A DNA stretch of 64,000 nucleotides. Source: Planctomycetaceae bacterium (GTDB lineage Bacteria > Planctomycetota > Planctomycetia > Pirellulales > Thermoguttaceae). The notes beneath the pieces are model-generated. The model searched no databases. It was not told where the DNA came from and worked only from the letters and a program-made list of their open reading frames with translations. Numbering within the stretch: the first letter of the stretch is position 1; the number at the start of each line of letters is the position of its first letter. Below are positions 26,766 through 34,715 of this stretch, piece after piece. The position numbers and the translations under genes are program-made. Where the stretch lies: assembly GCA_015062085.1 (NCBI GenBank), contig SUVI01000003.1, positions 5,200 to 69,199 on the forward strand. Direction: 5' to 3'.

Positions 26766-26981
26766 TCAAGTTCCAGCAGTCGTGCGGATCTCAAATGGTT
26801 CAGCCGCCGCGATCTGCTGGTCACACCAGGTCACAGTCGTCTGAAGCTGCTTTAAGTACGTTTCCCACGAAACCGACTGATTCTCGACGGAATACGTCGG
26901 CTTCGGCGACTGCGTCAGCTCATCGATCATCGCAAGCGTCTGAGCGCGGATCTTCAAAATGGGTGTCAATGGTGAACTCAT
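26766..26981 (-). CDS. Small helical phage-module protein
   Basis: 71 aa, starting at ATG 26981 after AAAGGAA; the longer frame that crosses repeat F is an artefact. The protein is helical, with ILKIRAQTLAMIDEL and SWETYLKQLQTTVTWCDQQI forming two amphipathic helices, and would suit a small assembly chaperone or adaptor. No family is recognised. The 175-bp gap to the next gene holds only tiny frames I cannot support. Confidence 0.55.
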   Translation of the reverse strand: MSSPLTPILKIRAQTLAMIDELTQSPKPTYSVENQSVSWETYLKQLQTTVTWCDQQIAAAEPFEIRTTAGT

Positions 26982-27020
26982 AAAAATTCCTTTCTTTGGA
27001 ACCAAACAGAAAACCAAAAA

Positions 27021-27284
27021 ATCCATCCGGCAGCAACGTACCAGTTTTACCACTGAAAACACAGAAAACTCACAGAGAAACATGGATCTTAACACAAAAA
27101 GCAGTAAAAAACAGCCCGCACGAACATTTTTAAATTTTAAAAAATTCTTTTGCATCTTTTCGTGTTTTCCGTGAAATTCGTGTCAGGACACTTTCCCTGC
27201 CTTCCCCTTTTTCCCATTCCAGTGTGTTTCTGTGCGTTTTAGTATTCTCAGTGGCAAGATTCACGGCTCGGACCGGTACGCGCC
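27021..27284 (-). repeat. Dispersed palindromic repeat, copy F, inside the phage module
   Basis: Inverted copy: ATCCATCCGGCAGCAACG, TTTTACCACTGAAAACACAG, GTTTTCCGTGAAATTCGTG, and a drifted right end with GGTACGCGCCA. It fills the gap between two phage genes without breaking either. Confidence 0.85.
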
Positions 27285-27306
27285 AGCCTGAAACGTCCAG
27301 AGTTTC

Positions 27307-27711
27307 TCAGCGCGTCATGACGCGGAACTGGATCCGCGCAGGAAGACGTTTTTCATCAAGAAGATGAAATTCGTAATCCAGCTGATAAAATCTTCGGGAA
27401 AGCGCAAAAAGCTCCGAACCGCCGATCTCCGGAACGTGCCGAAAATTGAATCCCTCCGAGTCGCAGTCCCACGACGAGTCCATCTGCAGCGCATTGAAAA
27501 AGACGGAATCCAGATCCAGTTCCACCTTCTGCCGTTCCTCGATCGGAGTTAGGACCTCCGGAGAAAGCGGATCCACAAGATACGCGGAATAGTTTCCCGA
27601 AAGCAGTTCCCTGCGCTTGAGAGTTTCGGAATACTCACCGACGACACGCGCCAAAAAAACGGCGGAACTTCCGGGAAAGACCGTTCCGTAAAAAATTTTT
27701 GCCTGAGTCAT
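27307..27711 (-). CDS. Small phage-module protein
   Basis: 134 aa from ATG 27711 after a GGAGG site. Beta-rich start (MTQAKIFYGTVF, SAVFLARVVGEY), a variable middle and a C-terminal strand pair (FYQLDYEFHLLDEKRLPARI) ending Arg-Val-Met-Thr-Arg. No family is recognised; in place and size it matches tail-completion proteins. Confidence 0.6.
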   Translation of the reverse strand: MTQAKIFYGTVFPGSSAVFLARVVGEYSETLKRRELLSGNYSAYLVDPLSPEVLTPIEERQKVELDLDSVFFNALQMDSSWDCDSEGFNFRHVPEIGGSELFALSRRFYQLDYEFHLLDEKRLPARIQFRVMTR

Positions 27712-27839
27712 GAAAATGATCTCCTCCAATAAAAAGCAGAAACACACCGCAGCCGCCGTCACTCACCAGTACCGCAGGATACCTGAAATGCGAGACTGCG
27801 GTTTCCGAAGCACAAAAACGCGAGACAGCGGCGAAAAAA

Positions 27840-28004
27840 TCACGGACGGATCCGAACTTTCTCCGCCGTCGGCACATGAACGCAGCCCGCAGGAGTCCGT
27901 TTTTTGCGTTCCAGAAGCGGCACGATATACTCTTTAGCATTTTTCCAGCCAAGGACTCGGCGAAAAAAATCCGTGAAAGCAGTGATATTCGGCAAACTAC
28001 TCAT
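27840..28004 (-). CDS. Very small phage-module protein (54 aa)
   Basis: A short frame whose ATG overlaps the stop of the upstream fibre-like gene by four bases (ATGA), a strong hint that it is translated by coupling. It reads MSSLPNITAFTDFFRRVLG at the start and ends ValArgIleArgPro. It has an amphipathic N-terminal helix and a basic C-terminal half. No function is known. From 27712 to 27839 there is no other gene. Confidence 0.55.
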   Translation of the reverse strand: MSSLPNITAFTDFFRRVLGWKNAKEYIVPLLERKKRTPAGCVHVPTAEKVRIRP

Positions 28005-28990
28005 GATGCAAAGACCCCCGTGATCGGCATGGAATCATCTGCGGCTTCTACGCTCCTCACGGTGTGCTGCGTCTCGCCGTCCGTGCGGTAAATGGTCCAC
28101 GATGAACCATCGACAGAACTTTGGAGCTGCGCGAGAATGACCGTGCAGAGCGAATAGACTGCAGAAACAGCCTCCACATTCGAAATATCGAAACTGAGGA
28201 CTTCCGACGCGATCGTGTGCGGATTCAGCGTCTGAAGGTGAGCGTAGGCATCCGTCAGCGTCATAGCGCTCCCAACAGCGGCAGGGCGATCCGGAATCAG
28301 ATTCGTACGGATCTGGATCGCACTGCAGGAATCCGACAAAGAACGGCATTTCGTTTCGATCGAATCGCATGTCGAATTAATGGTCCCGCACGATGCACTG
28401 ATGGAACCGCACGCCGCATTGATGGAACCGCATGTCGAATTAATGGTCCCGCACGATGCACTGATGGAACCGCACGCCGCATTGATGGAACCGCATGTCG
28501 TGCTGATGCTCCCGCAGGTCGTGTTGATCGAGCTGCACTTCGTTTCGATAGAATCCGCTTTCTGGGAAACGAAATCCAGAACAGACGCAGTCGCCACTCC
28601 ATTCTGGATGGAAGAAACGGAGGCCGGCGAAACATCTACCGTCCCGGTAAGCGTACGTCCGGAAACGCTCCACACGTTGGCCGGGATCGAAGAAACGTCC
28701 GCCTTGAATTCATCCGGGTCATGAAAAACGGCGCAGACCGGCGGAATGACGACTCCCGCAGAACTGCTGGTAACGGAAAGTGCGAGCGTTTCGGCATTCG
28801 TCTCCGAAGCCGTCAGCGTCAGTGCGTAGAGACCGTATCCGATCTCCACGGGAGAATTTGACGCAGACGTCAGAATACTGCCGTTTTTGGAGATCCGGCA
28901 CGTATGGTTCGCGGCATCATTCGTGCAGAGCGAGCCGTCGCTGGAATTCCAGGCTGCGTAGGTCAATGTACAGGTTTGAGCTTTGAGCAT
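28001..28990 (-). CDS. Fibre-like phage protein with a cysteine heptad coiled coil
   Basis: 329 aa, start ATG 28990 after AGAGGA. Residues 1-85 form a beta-domain that resembles phage baseplate/fibre N-terminal domains (CTLTYAAWNSSDGSL, EIGYGLYALTLTASE). Residues near 148-215 are eleven or so heptads of the type CGSINAA / CGSISAS / CGTINST, with Cys at one core position and Ile at the other, followed by CDSIETKCRSLSDSC. This predicts a parallel coiled coil whose core is lined with cysteines. The C-terminal 100 residues are a second folded part. The coding DNA repeats in 42-bp and 63-bp blocks. Likely a trimeric fibre or stalk on the particle; this is inference from shape and position. Confidence 0.7.
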   Translation of the reverse strand: MLKAQTCTLTYAAWNSSDGSLCTNDAANHTCRISKNGSILTSASNSPVEIGYGLYALTLTASETNAETLALSVTSSSAGVVIPPVCAVFHDPDEFKADVSSIPANVWSVSGRTLTGTVDVSPASVSSIQNGVATASVLDFVSQKADSIETKCSSINTTCGSISTTCGSINAACGSISASCGTINSTCGSINAACGSISASCGTINSTCDSIETKCRSLSDSCSAIQIRTNLIPDRPAAVGSAMTLTDAYAHLQTLNPHTIASEVLSFDISNVEAVSAVYSLCTVILAQLQSSVDGSSWTIYRTDGETQHTVRSVEAADDSMPITGVFAS

Positions 28991-29067
28991 TTTATCCTCT
29001 GAAAAAAGCGCGGATCTAAAAGACCCCAAAATGAAGAAAATGAAAATGAAAATGAAATGAAAATAAA

Positions 29068-29097
29068 ATGAAAAAATGAGGCCTGCCGTGAAGCAGG
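29068..29097 (-). terminator. Weak terminator after the capsid gene
   Basis: CCTGC/GCAGG short stem followed on the minus strand by CTCATTTTTTCATTTT. It may lower expression beyond the major capsid gene. The rest of 28991-29222 is low-complexity AAAATG sequence. Confidence 0.4.
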
Positions 29098-29222
29098 AAC
29101 GGGGGAAAACTGGAAATTTGCCGGCAAAATCACGAACGATCCTGAAAAAGCCGAAGGATCCGCCTTCCTTTTCCCGCGAAAAACTGCTTCACAGCCTCAA
29201 AATTGGCTCTCCGTTAACACGT

Positions 29223-30386
29223 TCAGCCGGTGCAGCAAATGACGCAGCACGGATCCAGAACGGCAGGCACTCCGCGTTCGCTCGCCTTGAATCGCACCAG
29301 AATGTCCTGCGTGAAACTCGCTTCACTCAGTGAACTCGAACGTGAAACCGTCAAGCCCCAGTTTTCAATGTACGCAAACGCGCGTTTGAAATCGCCGATG
29401 AACCAGTATTTCGCAGCCTCTTGCGCCGTCACGCCGCTGGCGATGAGCCGATGGTAAGCGTATGGACTGTTCTGAACCGAATAGTCGCCAAAGAGGTTCC
29501 GCATCGCGACCTGCTGCGTTCCGTCTCCATTCGACCAGACCGAATTTCCTGGGTAAAAGACCTGCGCTGCCGTAAACCGTTTGCCAGGCATGACCAGTAC
29601 CGCGTTGGGGTTCATGAGGATCGGTTCACCCGTCGTTTTATCGCACATTTCCGCGAAAAGCTGTTCCGCAGCGTCCACATTCGCCCAGTCTTTCAGCTCA
29701 TTGCCGGCAATTCGATTCACCCATGGCCCATCATCGCCTGCGGAGTAGTACGTGTTAAACGTTTCCCCGTTTCTCGTGTAGGTGTTTTTAATGCCTAGAA
29801 TGACGTCTAGGATCCGTTTTTCACGGTCAGCGCCAAGCGTTTCGCCAACTTCCGCCGCCCGTTTCAGCACGAGGCCGGTCTGGTCAAAAAAGACGGCTTC
29901 CCGAGTGACCGGCACGATGAGACCGTGTTTTTCGGTTTCCGGAGTGTCGACATACTCTTCGCCAAATCCGGCATTGGGGTACGCCATTCCCTCTCCGACT
30001 TCCATGGCACTTCCCTGGATCCGCGTCACGCCCGGGATCCGTTCACGGGAAAGACGCGACGGAATGACCGAAACGAGTTTGGAAGCCTTAAACGCCGCCT
30101 GCTCATAGGAATCCCGGATCTTCGCGCTGATGATCCGGCCCGTAATGTTCAGAAACGCCGTCGAATTCACCCCCTCGCTTTCCGTCAAAGCCATTCCGCC
30201 GCACGGATCCAGCGCACGGACCCACTCCGAACCATCCGGGATCAGGGCTTCCGCAAGATCGCGCAGACTGAACTCTTCCGGACGCAGCTGACGGCTTTCG
30301 ATCGCCTCGGCAAGATGCTCCGTCGTCTTCTGGAGTCCATCCAGTTCCACACGACGTTTCAATTCACGGCTATTGATCGATCTCAT
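29223..30386 (-). CDS. Phage major capsid protein (HK97-fold type)
   Basis: 387 aa from ATG 30386 (AAAGGAAA site). The N-terminal 80 residues are helical and acidic/basic, like a delta-domain. The shell domain has KLVSVIPSRLSRERIPGVTRI, an E-loop-like acid segment (GEGMAYPNAGFGEEYVDTPE), the long helix region around AAEVGETLGADREKRILDVI, and a C-terminal strand set, VLVMPGKRFTAAQVF, YWFIGDFKRAFAYIENWGLTV, that matches phage capsid C-termini. The tail ends unusually in Cys residues (DPCCVICCTG). The order protease, small protein, capsid is that of lambda-like head modules. No sign of frameshift. Confidence 0.8.
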   Translation of the reverse strand: MRSINSRELKRRVELDGLQKTTEHLAEAIESRQLRPEEFSLRDLAEALIPDGSEWVRALDPCGGMALTESEGVNSTAFLNITGRIISAKIRDSYEQAAFKASKLVSVIPSRLSRERIPGVTRIQGSAMEVGEGMAYPNAGFGEEYVDTPETEKHGLIVPVTREAVFFDQTGLVLKRAAEVGETLGADREKRILDVILGIKNTYTRNGETFNTYYSAGDDGPWVNRIAGNELKDWANVDAAEQLFAEMCDKTTGEPILMNPNAVLVMPGKRFTAAQVFYPGNSVWSNGDGTQQVAMRNLFGDYSVQNSPYAYHRLIASGVTAQEAAKYWFIGDFKRAFAYIENWGLTVSRSSSLSEASFTQDILVRFKASERGVPAVLDPCCVICCTG

Positions 30387-30478
30387 GAAAAATTTCCTTT
30401 CTGAGCTAAAACAAAATTAAAACAAACAAAACAAAACAAATGAAAATATCTGAAAAAACTTAGATCCGGAAAAGTGTC

Positions 30479-30976
30479 TTAGACTGCGTGATGCGGATCG
30501 GAACCGGGAACTCCGCCGCGAATGACAGTCGAAACGATCGCGGCAAATACCTTTCCGACCGGAACATTTTCCAGATGGACGATGCGCCCAAACGCACATT
30601 TCGCACTCGAGACTGCCACGACGGAAGAACGCTGAAGATGCGTTTGCGCAGCATTCAGATTCGCACCGACGTACGTTCCCAGAATTTCCTGAACGCCGTC
30701 CTGTGTCTCATCATCAAACTCAAACGTCCCCGTCGTTGCGGTCCGAATGGCACTTTCTTTGCCTAGCGGACTGCTTTGCATCGCGATCCCAAGGAATTTC
30801 AGACTGAATGCAGTCTGCGTCCCTGCCAGATCCGTCGATTTCGGAAATTCCGAAGCAGGTTTTGCCATTCCGTCCGAGTCAAGCCAGAGAAGATCCCCGG
30901 CATGAACGTCCGTTTCAGCAGACACTCGTGCACAGATCGGAGAAGTTTCTCCCCATTTCCAATTCAAACGGTACAT
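30479..30976 (-). CDS. Head decoration-like protein
   Basis: 165 aa, located between the capsid protease and the major capsid gene, the usual place of a decoration (gpD-type) gene. Sequence is beta-rich: VSAETDVHAGDLLWLDSDGM near the start resembles the decoration-domain opening, then FSLKFLGIAMQS and TTGTFEFDDE, and a final VFAAIVSTVIRGGVPGS. I rely mainly on position and size; the family is not certain. ATG 30976. Confidence 0.6.
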   Translation of the reverse strand: MYRLNWKWGETSPICARVSAETDVHAGDLLWLDSDGMAKPASEFPKSTDLAGTQTAFSLKFLGIAMQSSPLGKESAIRTATTGTFEFDDETQDGVQEILGTYVGANLNAAQTHLQRSSVVAVSSAKCAFGRIVHLENVPVGKVFAAIVSTVIRGGVPGSDPHHAV

Positions 30977-31066
30977 TTTTCGCTCCTTTCCATAAAATCC
31001 TGAACCACTTTTTCTTTCCAGTTAAAAATTTCTGCACAAAATCACACATCTGGGCGTCCCGGAAAA

Positions 31067-32080
31067 TCAGTGAACTCGCGCATCTGACTTCAAACGGGTC
31101 ACGAACTCCGCCACTGAAAGCTCGTTTTCACGGAAGGGAACCTGCGGAGCACGGCACACCGGAACGGAGATCTTTCGGGAAAACCGCAACATTTCCTGAA
31201 ATTGACGGCGCAGAGTCAGGATCTCTTCCTGCAGCGTTCCGATCTCTTCCTGAAGCTCGCCGAACTCCGTCTGAAGTGCTTCCAACACTTCTTTTTCATC
31301 CGTCGAAGACACCAAAAGTTCCGTCTTCGAATGACCTTTTCGTGAACCGGCGGGGGCCGCTGCTGCATTTTCGGACAGAGGCTCCGTTTCGAAAGAGTCC
31401 GTTCTCGCAGAAACGGCAGTTTCCGTACGTGAGGAAGCACCGTTTTTCAAAGGAAGAGAGTCCGACACAGACACAGACGAAGTCACGCAAGAGGCATCTT
31501 CCGACTCTCCAGCCATTTTTTCTTTTTCTTTCAAGGTTTCCATCCGAACATCCGCAGCGGCCCCCTGAGACTCAAAGAGACCGTGCGTGGTCGCCGGGTC
31601 TGCGACGAGATCGACACTGCGAACGAGCAAGATCTCCTCGACCAAAAGAGAACCGTCCTTCTGCGTCGCCGTCTTTGCCGCGATATTGTGGGAAAATCCA
31701 ACATTTTCCGGAGCGTGTTCCGCATCCCACATCAGCTGTTCCGCCAGCGGGTGACGCGGATTGAAATGAAAGTCAGCATAAAGTCCTTCGTTCTTCTGAA
31801 AGCGGACATTCCGAATATTTCCTATCCTGTCCTGATAATCTCGCGGAGCCTGCGGAGAATGCCTAGGATGATTTACGTTCACCTTGGCATTTTCGTAGAG
31901 TGCGCACGCACGTTCCAGTGCCTCGACAGTGTAGCGTCTGCCGTTGAGTGAAACGAATCCGAGGATCTTCACACCATGAAGTACTGCATTTTCACGATCA
32001 AGACGTGACGAAGCGTCCGCCTGTGCATACTCTAGAAACAGTCCTGGATCTGCAATGAGTTCCAATTTCTTTTTCTTCAT
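31067..32080 (-). CDS. Prohead protease fused to a scaffold domain
   Basis: 337 aa from ATG 32080. The first 170 residues form the protease: GFVSLNGRRYTVEALERA, VNVNHPRHSP (candidate catalytic His), GLYADFHF, and GFSHNIAAKT with the candidate Ser, then DLVADPATTHGLF, the strand that normally ends capsid protease domains. After a Ser/Glu-rich variable linker (residues 180-265), a coiled coil (ALQTEFGELQEEIGTLQEEI) and a C-terminal basic segment look like a scaffold that the protease later removes. That arrangement is known from lambda-like and HK97-like phages. Some of the linker residues are low-complexity. Confidence 0.78.
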   Translation of the reverse strand: MKKKKLELIADPGLFLEYAQADASSRLDRENAVLHGVKILGFVSLNGRRYTVEALERACALYENAKVNVNHPRHSPQAPRDYQDRIGNIRNVRFQKNEGLYADFHFNPRHPLAEQLMWDAEHAPENVGFSHNIAAKTATQKDGSLLVEEILLVRSVDLVADPATTHGLFESQGAAADVRMETLKEKEKMAGESEDASCVTSSVSVSDSLPLKNGASSRTETAVSARTDSFETEPLSENAAAAPAGSRKGHSKTELLVSSTDEKEVLEALQTEFGELQEEIGTLQEEILTLRRQFQEMLRFSRKISVPVCRAPQVPFRENELSVAEFVTRLKSDARVH

Positions 32081-32143
32081 AAAAAATCCTTCCTTTCCCA
32101 AATGAGGCTGTCAGCCCCCTCTAAAACAAAATTTCAGGTCGAT

Positions 32144-32385
32144 TCGGCATCGGCGTACCGATCGGTATCATGATCTTCACCACGGAAAATCCCAAAACAC
32201 CGAAAAATCACAGAAGTGAACAGAAAGGGATGTGAATGTCCCCGAACACGAATTTCACGGAAGATACGAAATGAGACAAAAAAATCTTCCAAATCACTTC
32301 GTGCGCTCCATGCTTTTTCATCTTTTTTCGTGTTGAATGATCCATGTATTTCTGCAGCTTTTCTGTATCTCAGCAGAACAGATCC
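32144..32385 (+). repeat. Dispersed palindromic repeat, copy G (degenerate), inside the phage module
   Basis: Recognisable by GCGTACCGATCGG, TTCACCACGG, CGAACACGAATTTCACGG and TTTTTCATCTTTTTTCGTG, but both ends are worn. It fills the gap between the protease gene and the next upstream gene; an 110-aa frame across it is an artefact. Confidence 0.65.
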
Positions 32386-32443
32386 ACACATGCCGAATGT
32401 GCCAAATTTCAGTCTATCGAAACTCGAAAAACCGTCTTTTCTT

Positions 32444-32878
32444 TCAGCGGATGGAACGTTCCACACCAGAACGGATCGTCTGAATGATCCCTCCCTGGAC
32501 CGTGAAATGAAACGTTACGTTTCCGTAGAATCGAGCATCCAAAACGTCGCCGAAGATCTCTTTGACCGCATTCGAAAACGCCTCGATCCGCGCCTGATTG
32601 GTCGAATTCGCCAGAGTACTGACGTTTACGTCTCTGTACGTACTCGATGCAGACGCGCTCAACTTTCCCGCTCCCGATTTTTCCGGCTCACGCTTTGCAG
32701 ATCTGCGCTTTTCCGGATCACACTTTTCCGGATCATACTTTTCCGGATCATACTTTTCCTGATCACACGTTACAGTCCCCTGCTCTGCCGAGATCGCAGA
32801 TGGCAAGCTTTCATTCTGAGAACAGGCGTGCGTTTGAAAACACAACCGAATATCTTTCCGCGAATCAAAATTCGTCAT
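32444..32878 (-). CDS. Small phage-module protein with DPEK repeats
   Basis: 144 aa from ATG 32878 (AAAGGGA site). The first half is polar, with four copies of a DPEKY-like 5-residue repeat (15-bp DNA units at 32713-32762). The second half is a compact alpha/beta region: STLANSTNQARIEAFSNAV, EIFGDVLDARFYGNVTFHF. No family is recognised. It lies between portal and protease, a place where some phages carry an accessory head protein. The 313 bp upstream (32879-33191) hold only AT-rich, CTTTT-repeat sequence and no gene. Confidence 0.6.
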   Translation of the reverse strand: MTNFDSRKDIRLCFQTHACSQNESLPSAISAEQGTVTCDQEKYDPEKYDPEKCDPEKRRSAKREPEKSGAGKLSASASSTYRDVNVSTLANSTNQARIEAFSNAVKEIFGDVLDARFYGNVTFHFTVQGGIIQTIRSGVERSIR

Positions 32879-33191
32879 AGCAAATCCCTTTTTTCTTTTT
32901 TTCAAAATACGAACTGGTCTTTCTGAATACTGAAAATCAGTTGGGCTCTGATGAAAAAAATGTTCACGAATCCAATTCACACATCTTCCCCAAACCGCCC
33001 ATATTTTGCCAAAATCGGAGGAAATTTCCAGTAATTCACTGATTTTCAGTGTTCAATCACCCACCGTTCCGACTCTCATTTGTACATTTCCTGTACACTC
33101 CAGACCACCTATTCAGTTTTCTCTTTTCTCTTTTCTCTTTTCTCTTTTTTCTTTTTCCTAAATTAGGTTTCAGGGTCGGAGTTTCAGGTCT

Positions 33192-34001
33192 TCAGGTACC
33201 CAACCTTGCCCGCAATTCCTCGACACTCATTGCACCGAGTTCCACGAGGATCTTTCCAGCCTGCACTTCCTCTAAACGATCCCGAACAGACAGTCGAGGC
33301 GGGATCACGGAGATCCGTACATCCGTGAGTACCTGCATCGGCAGCCTTCCGGCCTGTACGCCATGAAGCAAAACGCGGCGAAATAGCTGAATGTCCTCAG
33401 AGATCAGTTCCTTCTGGAGACGCTCAAACATACGGACGGCTGGTCCTTCCGCGATCATGGTGGAAGAATAGCTCGCGTTACTTGCGTCTGCCGTAAGCAT
33501 GAACTCCGGCATGACGAGCCGACTCGCAATGGCGCGGAGTTCCGCCTGAAGGACCTGAATGTAGCGGCCAGCATCCACTGCCGCAACTGGAAACTGATAC
33601 TCAACTCCTGCCGAAGTATCGAGGATCGTACCGGGGGAATAGTGTCGGTAGAAAAGAGAACGCGGTCCATCCGAAGTTCCCCATCCTCCCGGCACGTGAA
33701 ATGAAGCGTCTGCAGCAGAGGCGGCAAAGGATTCGATCCCCAGTCTTGAACCTCCGGAATGTTTCCGAATGATCGCGATCGCCGACTGGACCTCTGCGAC
33801 CACGCTCATGTTTCGAAGCAGTTTTTCCGCACGCTGAAGATTTTTTCGCACCGGATAGAAAAGCGGAAGGCCGCGCGGGACCGCAAAATCCGCGTTTGCC
33901 TTTCGATGCTGGATCTCCGAAGCCGGCACAAATTCCCCGCGGATCCAGAATCCCTGAATGCTTTCTGCATCCGCCGCGTCCGTCTGGATACCAAAATTCA
34001 C
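33192..34001 (-). CDS. Phage portal protein, C-terminal part (after frameshift)
   Basis: 269-aa frame that continues the upstream portal gene. Portal landmarks: RGLPLFYPVRKNLQRAEKLL, VVAEVQSAIAIIR, then the wing/stem region GVEYQFPVAAVDAGRYIQVLQ and LRAIASRLVMPEFMLTADASNASYSS, and a C-terminal helix MFERLQKELISEDIQLF. It reads in the other frame from the N-terminal half and could start at an ATG in the overlap, but no ribosome site is seen for it. Restoring one base in the minisatellite at 34059-34075 fuses both frames into one portal of about 465 aa. Confidence 0.75.
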   Translation of the reverse strand: MNFGIQTDAADAESIQGFWIRGEFVPASEIQHRKANADFAVPRGLPLFYPVRKNLQRAEKLLRNMSVVAEVQSAIAIIRKHSGGSRLGIESFAASAADASFHVPGGWGTSDGPRSLFYRHYSPGTILDTSAGVEYQFPVAAVDAGRYIQVLQAELRAIASRLVMPEFMLTADASNASYSSTMIAEGPAVRMFERLQKELISEDIQLFRRVLLHGVQAGRLPMQVLTDVRISVIPPRLSVRDRLEEVQAGKILVELGAMSVEELRARLGT

Positions 34002-34585
34002 GACTCCAGATCCCTGACTTCCGACCTCTCCCGAAATCTCGCCGTTCCCAGAGACTCCGCCGTTCCAGAGACTCCGCCGTTCCCAGAGACTCCGCCGTTC
34101 CTTAACGTATGGTCACCAGCGACCATGCCATTTGCTGAAAGCTCCGACGGCGTAAAAACGTCCTCCGGCTCAACGAAACGCACGGCAGTCTGCCCTTCTG
34201 AATTCACGAAAATTCTCAGAAAAGCCTCTCCGTCCCGGTCTTTTCGTCTCTGGATCTCCTGCTGACGCCGAAACCAGTCGTTCTCCTGCATGAAATCCTC
34301 CAGCCATTCCTGCGCAAGTTTCACCGTCTCGCGAGAGACCTCACGCCCGGAGAGCGGTTCCGCAGAAACATGATGTCCGGATCCCACGACGAAACTGATC
34401 CGGTTCTCATGCCCGCAGATCGCAAACTCGTTCGTAAGTGCGAGCTGCCGACACGACTGCCGCGCATCTTCAAGAGCCTCTTCGGAATCTAGGCGGCCCG
34501 CATTCAGAGAACCGGTACCGTCTGCGCGGCTCCAGCGTTCCTCGTCGTCAAACAAATACTGCATTGGATGAATAAAGTAAGTCAT
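33998..34585 (-). CDS. Phage portal protein, N-terminal part (frameshifted)
   Basis: N-terminal half of a lambda-type portal, starting at ATG 34585. It contains LDSEEALEDARQSCRQLALTN, ISFVVGSGHHVSAE, the conserved RRKDRDGEAFLRIFVNSEG and RFVEPEDVF, then runs into three NGGVSG minisatellite units. The middle unit has 17 instead of 18 bases, so the reading frame changes to a short nonsense tail (TAESLGTARF...) ending at 33998. The portal is the dodecameric ring through which DNA enters the head; a truncated one should not work. Confidence 0.75.
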   Translation of the reverse strand: MTYFIHPMQYLFDDEERWSRADGTGSLNAGRLDSEEALEDARQSCRQLALTNEFAICGHENRISFVVGSGHHVSAEPLSGREVSRETVKLAQEWLEDFMQENDWFRRQQEIQRRKDRDGEAFLRIFVNSEGQTAVRFVEPEDVFTPSELSANGMVAGDHTLRNGGVSGNGGVSGTAESLGTARFRERSEVRDLES

Positions 34586-34715
34586 TTTTTGTAAATTTGG
34601 GGTTAAGGTCCTGAAAAAAGTGCGTCTAAAACGAAACCGACGCAAAAAAATTTTTTAACCGTTTTTAACCGGTTTTGGCCATTCTGACGGCTGTTCCCGG
34701 AAGCAGACACATGTC

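Noticed and set aside
28335..28560. Diversity-generating retroelement target
   Set aside because: The fibre-like gene has repeats, but there is no reverse transcriptase or template repeat in the window.
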